A DNA stretch of 64,000 nt. Source: Bauldia sp. (GTDB lineage: Bacteria > Pseudomonadota > Alphaproteobacteria > Rhizobiales > Kaistiaceae). Positions 36,909 through 44,268 of the stretch are shown in pieces (the first letter of the stretch is position 1; each line of letters opens with the position of its first letter). A program made the position numbers and the translations under genes. Location: contig JAHCJY010000006.1 in assembly GCA_026126065.1 (NCBI GenBank), positions 186,001 through 250,000 on the forward strand, read 5' to 3'. A model generated the notes under the pieces. The model was not told the DNA's origin. It worked only from the letters and a program-made list of their open reading frames with translations, and made no database searches.

Positions 36909-37116
36909 GCGCCTCGTCCTCCCCCGGGACAGTCGACGTCCCGGCATCATCCGCCAAGTCCGGCACATTGAGAAGCCGTTGCGCGCCCTTGCCCACTCGC
37001 CCCGTCGAGGTTCCGGTCGGCTGCAGAGCACGGCTGTGGCAGGCCTTCATTGTCGGCATGTCGGCGGCGATCCGTCGACCGGTCGTCAGCCTGCCTGTGC
37101 GCGCGGATTGCGGTCA

Positions 37117-37130
37117 GTGACGCGCGTCAC
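37117..37130. promoter_or_regulatory. CRP-like palindrome
   Basis: A perfect 14-bp palindrome, GTGACGCGCGTCAC. It has exactly the GTGA-N6-TCAC core of CRP/FNR-family operators, and the right side continues to TCACAC. It lies about 209 bases upstream of the Crp-family gene and about 265 bases upstream of the divergent remnant frame. Autoregulation by the adjacent Crp-family protein is the simplest reading. Confidence 0.6.
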
Positions 37131-37204
37131 ACCACCCAGGCGAAGGTCGGGCGACGATGGCCTCCGGCTGCCGCGCCTACCCACCAGGCAAGCACGGCAA
37201 CCGC

Positions 37205-37236
37205 GGCGGACGGCCGCTGCGGGACGGCCGTCCGCC
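37205..37236. repeat. 12-bp perfect inverted repeat (hairpin)
   Basis: GGCGGACGGCCG and CGGCCGTCCGCC arms are separated by an eight-base loop. It has no T-run on either side and sits in a divergent intergenic region, so it is not an obvious terminator. It could be the scar or end of an inserted element, or a protein-binding site. Confidence 0.55.
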
Positions 37237-37394
37237 CTGCACCCGAGAACACGTCGGTAGACGCGCGGCGCGCGGCATCCAGCGAAACCGCCACCACGCC
37301 GGCCTCGCCGCGCGGTTGACGGCACGCCCGCGACCGTTCTGAAGTCTCACGATCCGGTCGAATGACACGGTCGATGGCCCCGCATAGATGACAG

Positions 37395-37550
37395 ATGCGA
37401 CAGCAGCCGGTTGCCATTGGTCTGATTGGCTGCGGACGCTGGGGCTATTGGCAAACGGGATACTCACGCATGCCGCGAGCCGAGCGCGACCGCGGTTTCA
37501 GGGCAGGTGACCCTGCGTCCGCGCCATGGTTCAGTCCGATGATGCTCTGA
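37395..37550 (+). pseudogene. Remnant N-terminus of a Gfo/Idh/MocA oxidoreductase
   Basis: A 51-codon frame whose first 17 residues, MRQQPVAIGLIGCGRWG, form a textbook first strand and GxGxxG Rossmann loop of the Gfo/Idh/MocA family. From about residue 20 the sequence stops resembling the family and ends at TGA 17 bases before the methyltransferase gene. A complete protein of this family needs about 330-400 residues. No continuation in the other two plus frames is evident because the methyltransferase gene begins at once. It is probably the 5' stub of a deleted gene, although a chance match cannot be excluded. Confidence 0.5.
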
Positions 37551-37566
37551 CACATCAGGAGTCCGG

Positions 37567-38283
37567 ATGGCCAATGAGCCGTATGGCGAGGACTTCTCGG
37601 CGGCCTACGCCGGGAGGTGGGACGGCTGGGTGCGCCTCGCATGGCCGCTCATCACGCCCCATCTGCCCGCTGGCGGGTCGCGCTGGCTCGATCTCTGCTG
37701 TGGCTCCGGGACCCTGCTGCGGATGGCCGGCGGGCTCGGCTATGCCGCGACCGGTGTTGACCGCTCGCGGCATCAGCTGGCTACGGCGGCGCGGAAGGCG
37801 CCGGGGGCGCGGCTCGTCGAGGGCGACGTGGCCCGGCTCGCATTGCGGGAAACCTTCGACGTGGTCACGTGCCTCTTCGACAGCCTCAACTACCTGGTGG
37901 GCCTTGCCGATCTTGACCGGGCGCTCGCCGGGGCGCGCCGCCATCTTGCGGCTGGCGGTGTCTTCCTCTTCGACGTCAAGACGGCGGACGGGTTCCGGCG
38001 GGAGCGGCCGCGGGCGTATCGGGACTCGGATCGCGTCACAATGTTCGAGCCGCGGTTCGACGAGAAGCGGAAGGTCCAGACGCTGCTGGTGACCGGCTTC
38101 GTGCGTGAGGGCGAACTGTTCCGGCGGTTCGAAGAGGAGCACGTTCAGCGCGGCTACGAGCATGCGTTCCTCGCGCGGCGGCTGGACCGGGCCGGGTTCG
38201 TCCACACGGCAATGGATTTTGACACGGGCGGGGAAATCGTCGCAGGGTCAGGACGCCTGTTCTTCGTCTGCCGACCGCGCTGA
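37567..38283 (+). CDS. Class I SAM-dependent methyltransferase
   Basis: A 238-residue cytoplasmic methyltransferase. SAM motif I is WLDLCCGSGTLLRMAGGLG near residues 36-54, an acidic VTGVD-like strand (TGVDRSRHQL) follows, and a LVEGDVARL / FDVVTCLFDSLNYL motif lies near 80-105. A long beta-rich C-terminal part of about 110 residues resembles the methyltransferases that precede PLP enzymes in secondary-metabolite clusters. AGGAG precedes the ATG by six bases. It leads a six-gene same-strand run and is followed by 34 bases before the aminotransferase. The acceptor may be a small molecule bound to the carrier protein, which is inference. Confidence 0.85.
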   Translation: MANEPYGEDFSAAYAGRWDGWVRLAWPLITPHLPAGGSRWLDLCCGSGTLLRMAGGLGYAATGVDRSRHQLATAARKAPGARLVEGDVARLALRETFDVVTCLFDSLNYLVGLADLDRALAGARRHLAAGGVFLFDVKTADGFRRERPRAYRDSDRVTMFEPRFDEKRKVQTLLVTGFVREGELFRRFEEEHVQRGYEHAFLARRLDRAGFVHTAMDFDTGGEIVAGSGRLFFVCRPR

Positions 38284-38317
38284 TTCCGGTCGCCGGCTGG
38301 GGATCGCGGGGGTCGGA

Positions 38318-39697
38318 ATGGCGGAAGCGCCTGCGGGGGTGGAACTGCCGGGCGCGATTGGGCGTGACGCCGAATCGCGGCGCCTGCTCGCCCGCGCCTC
38401 CGCGAGCATCGCCAAGGGCGCCAGCAGCACGATGCGCGTGCTCGACTACCACCTACCGCTCGTTGTCGAACGGGCCGAGGGCGCAGTCGTCTGGGACGCC
38501 GACGGCAACGACCTCATCGACATGAACATGGGCTACGGCCCGCTGATCTTCGGCCATCGGCCACGGCTCGTGACCGACGCCATAGCACGCGAACTCGGCA
38601 ACCGGGGCACGCTGCTCGGCTTTGCCGATACGGTCTCGATCGAGGTCGCCGAACTGATCAAGGCGGCCTTCCCCTCGATCGACCTCCTCCGCTTCACCTC
38701 TACCGGAACGGAGGCCTCGCAGACGGCGGTCCGGCTCGCCCGCGCATTCACCGGCCGGTCGAAGCTCGTCCTCTTCGAGGGCTGCTACCACGGCTCCACC
38801 GACGGCACCTTCCATCGCTACCACGCCGCCCCGGCCGACATCGACGCGCTGGCGGAAAGGGGCGAAGTGGCGCCCGGCACGGGTGGCATGAACGGCGCCC
38901 CGCGCGACATCGTCCTCGTGCCCTTCAACGACATCGAGGCGCTTGGCGCCGCGCTCGCCGCAAACCGGGGCAATGTCGCCGCGGTGATGCTCGAGCCGGT
39001 GCTCGGGAATGCCGGCGTGATTGCGCCCGACCCGGGTTTTCTTGCCGCAGTGGCGACTATGGCGCGCAACGCCGGCGCACTGGTGGTGTTCGACGAGGTG
39101 ATCACCGGCTTCCGCATCGCCCGCGGGGGCGCGCAGGAGCGCTATGGCGTCGAGGCCGACCTGACCATGCTCTCCAAGGCCGCTTCGGGGGGCGTGCCGC
39201 TGGGCGTCATCGGCGGCCGTGCCGACGTCATGAAGCTCATGGTCGACGGCGTGGTGTTCCACGGGGGCGTCTATTCGGGCAACCCGCTGTCCCTTTCGGC
39301 CGCCCTTGCGGTGCAGCGGGAGTTCGCGGCGAACGGCGCGTCGATCTATGCCCGGCTCGAGGCGTCGGCCAGCCGCCTTGCCGATGGCCTGCGGTCGTTG
39401 CTTCGCGGGGCGGGAATCCCGGCCGTGGTCAGCCATGTCGGGGCGATGCTCAGCCTGTGGATCGCCCGTGACGATGCGGCGCCCGTCCCGCGCTCCTATC
39501 GCGACGTCGTGCGCACCATGGATCACACCCGCCTCATCCGCCTGCAGCACGCCGCGCAGCGGAACGGCGTCTACTTCCATCCCAACCACTTCGAGCCCTG
39601 GTACATTTCGACCGCGCATACGCCGGAGATCGTCGACCGCGTCCTCGACCGCCTCTCGGGGGCGCTTCGGGAGGTCGACTGGCGGCCCGGCGGCTGA
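38318..39697 (+). CDS. Class III aminotransferase, glutamate-1-semialdehyde-mutase-like
   Basis: A PLP enzyme of 459 residues. It shows DADGNDLIDMNMGYGPLIFG in the N-terminal part, FTSTGTEASQTAVRLARAFT for the phosphate site, the cofactor-binding Asp in VVFDEVITGFR near 255, and the Schiff-base Lys287 in LSKAASGG. The closest family is glutamate-1-semialdehyde 2,1-aminomutase. The genomic setting (carrier protein, adenylating ligase, monooxygenase) is unlike heme synthesis, where hemL is normally alone. It more probably transaminates or moves an amino group on a carrier-bound or free precursor. The ATG at 38318 is preceded by GGGGGTCGG. Confidence 0.88.
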   Translation: MAEAPAGVELPGAIGRDAESRRLLARASASIAKGASSTMRVLDYHLPLVVERAEGAVVWDADGNDLIDMNMGYGPLIFGHRPRLVTDAIARELGNRGTLLGFADTVSIEVAELIKAAFPSIDLLRFTSTGTEASQTAVRLARAFTGRSKLVLFEGCYHGSTDGTFHRYHAAPADIDALAERGEVAPGTGGMNGAPRDIVLVPFNDIEALGAALAANRGNVAAVMLEPVLGNAGVIAPDPGFLAAVATMARNAGALVVFDEVITGFRIARGGAQERYGVEADLTMLSKAASGGVPLGVIGGRADVMKLMVDGVVFHGGVYSGNPLSLSAALAVQREFAANGASIYARLEASASRLADGLRSLLRGAGIPAVVSHVGAMLSLWIARDDAAPVPRSYRDVVRTMDHTRLIRLQHAAQRNGVYFHPNHFEPWYISTAHTPEIVDRVLDRLSGALREVDWRPGG

Positions 39698-39727
39698 TGC
39701 GGCAGGGCCAAGGAACGAGGGCGTTTC

Positions 39728-40000
39728 ATGCTGCGGGCGCGGAAGCCGCCGAACGATGAGCTCCTCCGGCAGGTGACGGCGATCGCCGCGCGCCTGCGCG
39801 AGCAACTCGGCCTTACCGGCGCGGTGCGGACCGACGTGCCGCTCGACGAGGAGGGGCTTGGCCTCGATTCGATGGGCCGGCTCGACCTCTTCACCGCGGT
39901 CGAGCAGGAATGCGGCGTGACCATCCCCGAGAAGTACTGGGGCCCTCGCCGGCTGCGGAATCTCGGCGAGTTGGCAAGGGTGGCGGTCGGAAGGGCATGA
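39728..40000 (+). CDS. Acyl/peptidyl carrier protein
   Basis: A stand-alone carrier protein of 90 residues. Its four-helix pattern includes the phosphopantetheine attachment site Ser48 in LGLDSMGRLDLF, followed by a helix II that starts FTAVEQECGVTIPE. The basic N-terminus (LRARKPP) is unusual for an acidic ACP. The stop overlaps the start of the AMP-forming ligase (ATGA). The ligase is therefore the obvious enzyme to load it, and the aminotransferase and monooxygenase may act on the tethered product. Confidence 0.88.
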   Translation: MLRARKPPNDELLRQVTAIAARLREQLGLTGAVRTDVPLDEEGLGLDSMGRLDLFTAVEQECGVTIPEKYWGPRRLRNLGELARVAVGRA

Positions 40001-41469
40001 CGCCGGGCGCGGGCGCCACACCGCTTCTCGATCTCTGGAGCGGCTTCCGGGGCGCGGTGGATTGCGCCTCGAGCGGGCGCACATGGCCGGCCGACGACCT
40101 TCGCGGCGCGGCCGATATCGTGGGGCGGCGGTTCGCCCGCGCCGGCGTGCGGCCGGGCGACCCGGTCCTCCTGATGGTGGCCAACACGGCGGCATTCCCC
40201 GTGGCGCTGGCGGCGCTCCTGTCGCTCGGCGCCAACCCGTTCCTCACCTTCGCGGGCGCTGCCGAGGCAACCGTGCGCCGGCTCGTCGGTGAGTTCGGGA
40301 TCCGGCACGTCGTGCACGATTTCGCGGCCGGCGTCAGTCGCTTGCCGGCGAGCACCTTCGCCGTCGCCGCGGAGACGCCCGTCGGCGCGCTCCGCCTCGC
40401 CCTGCTTGCGACCGGGGCCACCGAAACGGCCTTGCGGCCGGAGGGGAGGGGCGTGATCCTGCACCCCACTTCCGGAACCTATGGCGCGGCGAAGTACTGC
40501 ATCCGGGACCAGGCGGTGGCGATTGCCGAGGCGCGCAACTACGTCGGCGCCATCGGCGTCTACGACCGCTGCCGCGTCACGGTCACGACGCCGCTCACGC
40601 ACGCATTCGCCTACGGATTCGGCCTCGTCTCCACCCTCCTGACGGACGGCACGCTAGCGCTCGACGCCGCCTTCAACCCGAAGCGCGTCCTCCGCGAGGA
40701 TGCTTTGCGCAGCACGATCCTCGCCCTCGTGCCGCCGATGGTGCGCCGCCTCGCCGACCTGTCCCGAGGCTCCGGGCAACCCCCGATGTCGCCGCATGTC
40801 TTCTACGCAGGTGCCCCGGTCGATGCGGGTGTGGCAGCCGCGTTCGAGACCGTCTTCGGGCGCGATCTCCATGCCATCCTGGGCACGACCGAGACCGGCG
40901 CCATCGCCACGAGCTACGATCCGGCCGGCAGGCTCGCGGGTGTCGGCCGGCCGCTCCCCGATGTCGCCGTCACGATCGCTGAACGCGCGGCCACCAGCGG
41001 CCTCGGCCCCGGGCTCGGCGAACTCTGCGTCCGGTCCCCGTCGCTGATGCAGGGCTACCTCGGCGCGCCGGCGCTTGCTCGGGACGAGGCGTTTTCGACG
41101 GGGGACATTGCCCGGGTCGACGACGAAGGCTGCCTCCATCTCGTCGGCCGGGTGCGCGACGTCATCAATCTCGGCGGCATGAAGGTCGATCCGGCCGAGG
41201 TCGAGGCGGCCCTCCTTGCCTACCCCGGAATCACCGACGCTGCGGTCTATCCCGGCCTGCGCGTCGAGGGCGAGTTCGTGCAGGCCGCCGTCGTCGGCGA
41301 CGACGTCGACGTCACCGACCTTCGCCGGCATTGCCTCGCCGAACTCGACGCCCACAAGGTGCCGGCGATCGTCCACGTCCTGTCGGCCCTGCCGCGGACA
41401 CCCTCCGGCAAATGCCTCAAGGTGCAATGCCCCGGCTATCCCGAGGTACTGCTCCGGCCGGGAGCGTAG
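39997..41469 (+). CDS. AMP-forming acyl-ACP/CoA ligase (ANL superfamily)
   Basis: A 490-residue adenylating enzyme. The P-loop motif A3 is LHPTSGTYGAAKYC near residue 153, motif A5 AILGTTETGAIATSY near 292, A7 FSTGDIARV near 369 and A8 GRVRDVINLGGMKVDPAEVE near 382. The C-terminal Lys of A10 is in TPSGKCLK near 478. It should activate a carboxylic acid and transfer it to the carrier protein it overlaps. The variant P-loop (Tyr in place of the second Thr, Ala before Lys) differs from the common TTGxPK form. Substrate residues cannot be interpreted by eye. Two bases separate it from the monooxygenase start. Confidence 0.87.
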   Translation: MTPGAGATPLLDLWSGFRGAVDCASSGRTWPADDLRGAADIVGRRFARAGVRPGDPVLLMVANTAAFPVALAALLSLGANPFLTFAGAAEATVRRLVGEFGIRHVVHDFAAGVSRLPASTFAVAAETPVGALRLALLATGATETALRPEGRGVILHPTSGTYGAAKYCIRDQAVAIAEARNYVGAIGVYDRCRVTVTTPLTHAFAYGFGLVSTLLTDGTLALDAAFNPKRVLREDALRSTILALVPPMVRRLADLSRGSGQPPMSPHVFYAGAPVDAGVAAAFETVFGRDLHAILGTTETGAIATSYDPAGRLAGVGRPLPDVAVTIAERAATSGLGPGLGELCVRSPSLMQGYLGAPALARDEAFSTGDIARVDDEGCLHLVGRVRDVINLGGMKVDPAEVEAALLAYPGITDAAVYPGLRVEGEFVQAAVVGDDVDVTDLRRHCLAELDAHKVPAIVHVLSALPRTPSGKCLKVQCPGYPEVLLRPGA

Positions 41470-41471
41470 AT

Positions 41472-42842
41472 TTGGCCTCGCGCCGCCTCGACAGCTGGCT
41501 GGCCGGCCCCGGCGAGGCGCCGCCACTGCCACCCACCGATGCCTCGCTGCCTATCCTCGTCGTCGGCGCCGGGCCGGCCGGCCTGGCCGCGATGGCGGCG
41601 CTCCGCGAGGCGGGCGTCGATTTCGAGGCGTTCGAAGCCCATCGCGACGTTGGCGGCAACTGGGACGCCGAAAACCCCGTGAGCGCGATGTATGCCGGGA
41701 TGCGGATGGTGACCTCGCGGCGCACCAGCAGCCTCGGGCCGCCGATGCCGCGCGACTGGCCGGCCTTCGTCCCGTTCGAGCAGGCGCTCGCCTACCTGCG
41801 CGGCTTCGCCGACGGCAAGGACCTTCGCGGCGCGACTCGCTTCGGGACGCGCTTCGACGACGCGGAGAAGACCGCGCGCGGCACATGGCTGGTCGCGGCG
41901 ATCGGGCCGGATGGCGCTTTCCGGCGCGAGTACAGGGGCATCGTGTTTGCCACCGGCAGCCACAACCGCAGCTACAGGCGCGTCCCCGGAGCCCTTCTTG
42001 CTGCGGCGACCGCCGCCGGCATCGACGCCATCCACGCCTCCGACTATCGCACGCCCGCGCCCTATGCCGGCAAGCGCGTGCTGGTCGTCGGCATCGGCAA
42101 CTCCGGCTCCGATATCGCCGACAAGGTGAGCGCCGTCGCCCGGCGAACCGTCCTGGCCGTGCGCACGCCACCCTGGATCCTGCCGGCCAGGATGCTCGGC
42201 CGGCCCGGCGACCAGGTGCGGCTCAGCGCCGAGGCGCTCCGGTTGCCGCACTGGTACCAGGAGGCCTTCCTGCGGCTTGCGAGCCGGCTGGCGACCGGAA
42301 GGCCGGAGCGACTCGGCCTGGCGCGGCCGGGTCACGGTCCGCTCGAGCGCGTCCCGGTGACCGACCGCGGCATTGTCGCCGCGATCCGCGCCGGGCGCGT
42401 CGTCGTCCGCCGCGGCCTCGCTGCGCTGGAGGGCGGCGTTGCGCACTTCGAGGACGCCGGGGCTTCCGCCGAGCCGGTCGACGCCGTCATCTTCGCCACC
42501 GGCTACACCCGGCGCTATCCGCTCCTCTCCGGTGAGGGAGGCGACATCGCGAAGGAACTCGCCTTCTTCCTGTTCCACCGCGGCGAGGCGGGGCTGTCCT
42601 ACATGACCGAGATGGTTGGGCCGCGGTCGTGCTGGCCGGTCTTCGTCGAGCAGGGGCGTGCGATCGCAGCGTACTACGCCGCCGAGCCGCGCGCGCGGAA
42701 CGCCGTCGCATTCAATCGGCGCCGCGGGCTGCCGTCGCCCGATCTCAAGGGCAGCCTCTTTCGTGGCGCCGATCCGTTTCACGTGGACTACCGCCGCTAC
42801 ACTGCGATCCTTCGCGATCTTGCGGCATGGCTATCGGAATGA
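41472..42842 (+). CDS. Flavin-containing monooxygenase
   Basis: A 456-residue FAD/NADPH enzyme. The FAD loop VVGAGPAGLAAMAALREAG is near residue 25, the GGNWD flavin motif near 62, the family fingerprint VFATGSHNRSYRRVPG near 158 and the NADPH loop VVGIGNSGSDIADK near 205. The late VIFATGYTRRYPLL motif is also kept. It should carry out N-, S- or Baeyer-Villiger oxygenation. The TTG start at 41472 follows the ligase stop by two bases with GGAG at the right distance; no ATG is available nearby. Oxidation of an amine made by the aminotransferase is an attractive but unproven idea. Confidence 0.87.
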   Translation: MASRRLDSWLAGPGEAPPLPPTDASLPILVVGAGPAGLAAMAALREAGVDFEAFEAHRDVGGNWDAENPVSAMYAGMRMVTSRRTSSLGPPMPRDWPAFVPFEQALAYLRGFADGKDLRGATRFGTRFDDAEKTARGTWLVAAIGPDGAFRREYRGIVFATGSHNRSYRRVPGALLAAATAAGIDAIHASDYRTPAPYAGKRVLVVGIGNSGSDIADKVSAVARRTVLAVRTPPWILPARMLGRPGDQVRLSAEALRLPHWYQEAFLRLASRLATGRPERLGLARPGHGPLERVPVTDRGIVAAIRAGRVVVRRGLAALEGGVAHFEDAGASAEPVDAVIFATGYTRRYPLLSGEGGDIAKELAFFLFHRGEAGLSYMTEMVGPRSCWPVFVEQGRAIAAYYAAEPRARNAVAFNRRRGLPSPDLKGSLFRGADPFHVDYRRYTAILRDLAAWLSE

Positions 42843-42880
42843 TGCCCGATCGGGGATAGGCTCCGGCGGTCATTGTCGGG

Positions 42881-43783
42881 ATGAGGGCGATGTTCACGAG
42901 GCGGGGATGGGCTTACCGGCAGCGCGACCGCGGCTTTCGCGCGACGATGCGGTTCTTCTTCCCGCACATCGCGGGCGAGATTCGGCGCGAGCACGAGGAT
43001 GCCACGTTCGCCGCCGTCGATGACGCGCCACCGCCGCACAGGCTGGTGATCGACCGCGGCAGCGACACCACGATCGTTTCCTTCTCGAGCGCCGCCCTTC
43101 TCCACGCGGGGCAGCCCACCAAGGAGTTCGAAGGCTTCTTTCGCCGCCACGGCCGCGACTACAACCTCGTCTTCTACCGGGACGTTCACCGCAGCGCGTA
43201 CCACTTCACGCCGGAAGGCAAGGCCGGCGGCATCGCGTTCTACGAGCAGGATCTTCGCGACACTCTGGCGGCGCTGGGGTCGACGCGGCATGTTGCGATC
43301 GGCGACTCCGCGGGTGCGGCTGCGGCCATTTACTATGGCGCCCGCTGCGGCTTCGACCAGATCATCGCCTTCTCGCCGCCCTTTCCCCTCCGTCACTGGG
43401 TCAGCCCGCTGGCCCAGATCCGCGCCCTGTTCGATGTCGGGCTCCTCTTTCGCGAGCCCTCCGCCTACTCCGAACACGTGGTGCTCGCCTTCACGCCGAT
43501 CTTCTGGCTGCTGCTGCCGATCGGCTTCCGCTGCGGCTTTCGCAACATCTGGGATCCGATCGCGACCTACGCCGCGAGCGAGCGCCCGCCCGACCTCACG
43601 GTCTTCTTCGGCGAAGGCAGCCGGCCCGAGCGGAAGATCCTCGAGCCGCTTCGAGGGCTGCCGCGCGTCGATCTGAGGCCATTGCCCACGGCAAAGCACT
43701 TCGCGATGGTGCAACTCGCCCGGCGCGGCAAGCTTGCCGAGACCATCATGGCGATCGTCGATCGCCGTCCGGCGCCGGCGTAG
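42881..43783 (+). CDS. Alpha/beta-hydrolase-fold protein
   Basis: A 300-residue protein with a nucleophile-elbow motif GDSAG near residue 145 (HVAIGDSAGAAAAIYYGAR), a preceding LVFYRDVHRS region and a late His in PTAKHFAMV near 283. These are compatible with a Ser-His-Asp triad of the alpha/beta hydrolase superfamily. It has no signal peptide. As the last gene of the carrier-protein cluster it could release or acylate the product. An alternative start three codons downstream exists but with poor spacing. I cannot assign it to a specific family. Confidence 0.7.
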   Translation: MRAMFTRRGWAYRQRDRGFRATMRFFFPHIAGEIRREHEDATFAAVDDAPPPHRLVIDRGSDTTIVSFSSAALLHAGQPTKEFEGFFRRHGRDYNLVFYRDVHRSAYHFTPEGKAGGIAFYEQDLRDTLAALGSTRHVAIGDSAGAAAAIYYGARCGFDQIIAFSPPFPLRHWVSPLAQIRALFDVGLLFREPSAYSEHVVLAFTPIFWLLLPIGFRCGFRNIWDPIATYAASERPPDLTVFFGEGSRPERKILEPLRGLPRVDLRPLPTAKHFAMVQLARRGKLAETIMAIVDRRPAPA

Positions 43784-43830
43784 GGCGTCGATCCGGCGCG
43801 GCTCTGGTCTTCGCCACCGGCGACGAAAGG

Positions 43831-44097
43831 TCAGGCGATGATCGGGACCAGCCGCACTTCCCCGTTTCTGTCGACGCCGTGCAGGTCGAACTGCTCGCTC
43901 GCCTCGAGTTCGATCCGGGCCCGCATCTCGTCGAATATCTCACCGACGCCGCGGCGTCGGTCGTCCGGCGCGATCGCAATGACGTAGTCGCGGTCGGCGC
44001 GGCAGGTGACGGCCGTGCCGTCGGGCGCGGTCATCTGGAAGACGACATCGTCCTGACCGTCGACGACGGCTGGAGAGGAAGTGCGCGTCAGGGGCAT
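43831..44097 (-). CDS. DUF1488-like small protein
   Basis: An 88-residue cytoplasmic protein whose pattern (VVFQMTAPDGTAVTCRADRDYV, an IFDEMRARIELEASEQFD helix and a final G-x-V strand) resembles the DUF1488 family of unknown function. ATG at 44097 has GGAG seven bases upstream; ATG at 44121 is an alternative. It is a single gene between the hydrolase and the sulfotransferase. No function can be suggested. Confidence 0.6.
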   Translation of the reverse strand: MPLTRTSSPAVVDGQDDVVFQMTAPDGTAVTCRADRDYVIAIAPDDRRRGVGEIFDEMRARIELEASEQFDLHGVDRNGEVRLVPIIA

Positions 44098-44268
44098 CGT
44101 GCGCTCCGGCCGGAATGACATTGGACCCCAACGCACCGGACGCAGGTGCGTTCCGGCGGAGCGCACCTGCCCGGCGGGCGGCCGATCGGCTGGAGAGTCC
44201 TGCGCCTCGGGTTCACCACGAATGCCGGGAACACCGCCGGAGCCGGGAGCCAGGACCCTCGGCCATCG

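Larger units (their letters stand above)
36909..37394. other. Long intergenic region between divergent units
   Basis: About 490 bases without a supportable gene, between the Crp-led operon (leftward) and the remnant/methyltransferase genes (rightward). It holds a CRP-like palindrome at 37117-37130 and a strong hairpin at 37205-37236. Open frames across it on both strands have no family features. Confidence 0.5.

Noticed and set aside
33631..37059. A 1142-codon frame suggesting a giant kinase
   Set aside because: The first 300 codons run through the Crp-family gene in another frame and are Arg/Pro-rich; the true kinase starts at the TTGA overlap near 36147.
37041..37330. Possible small genes in the long divergent intergenic region
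   Set aside because: All frames are short, Arg/Pro-rich and without recognisable domains; the palindrome and hairpin are the only clear structure.
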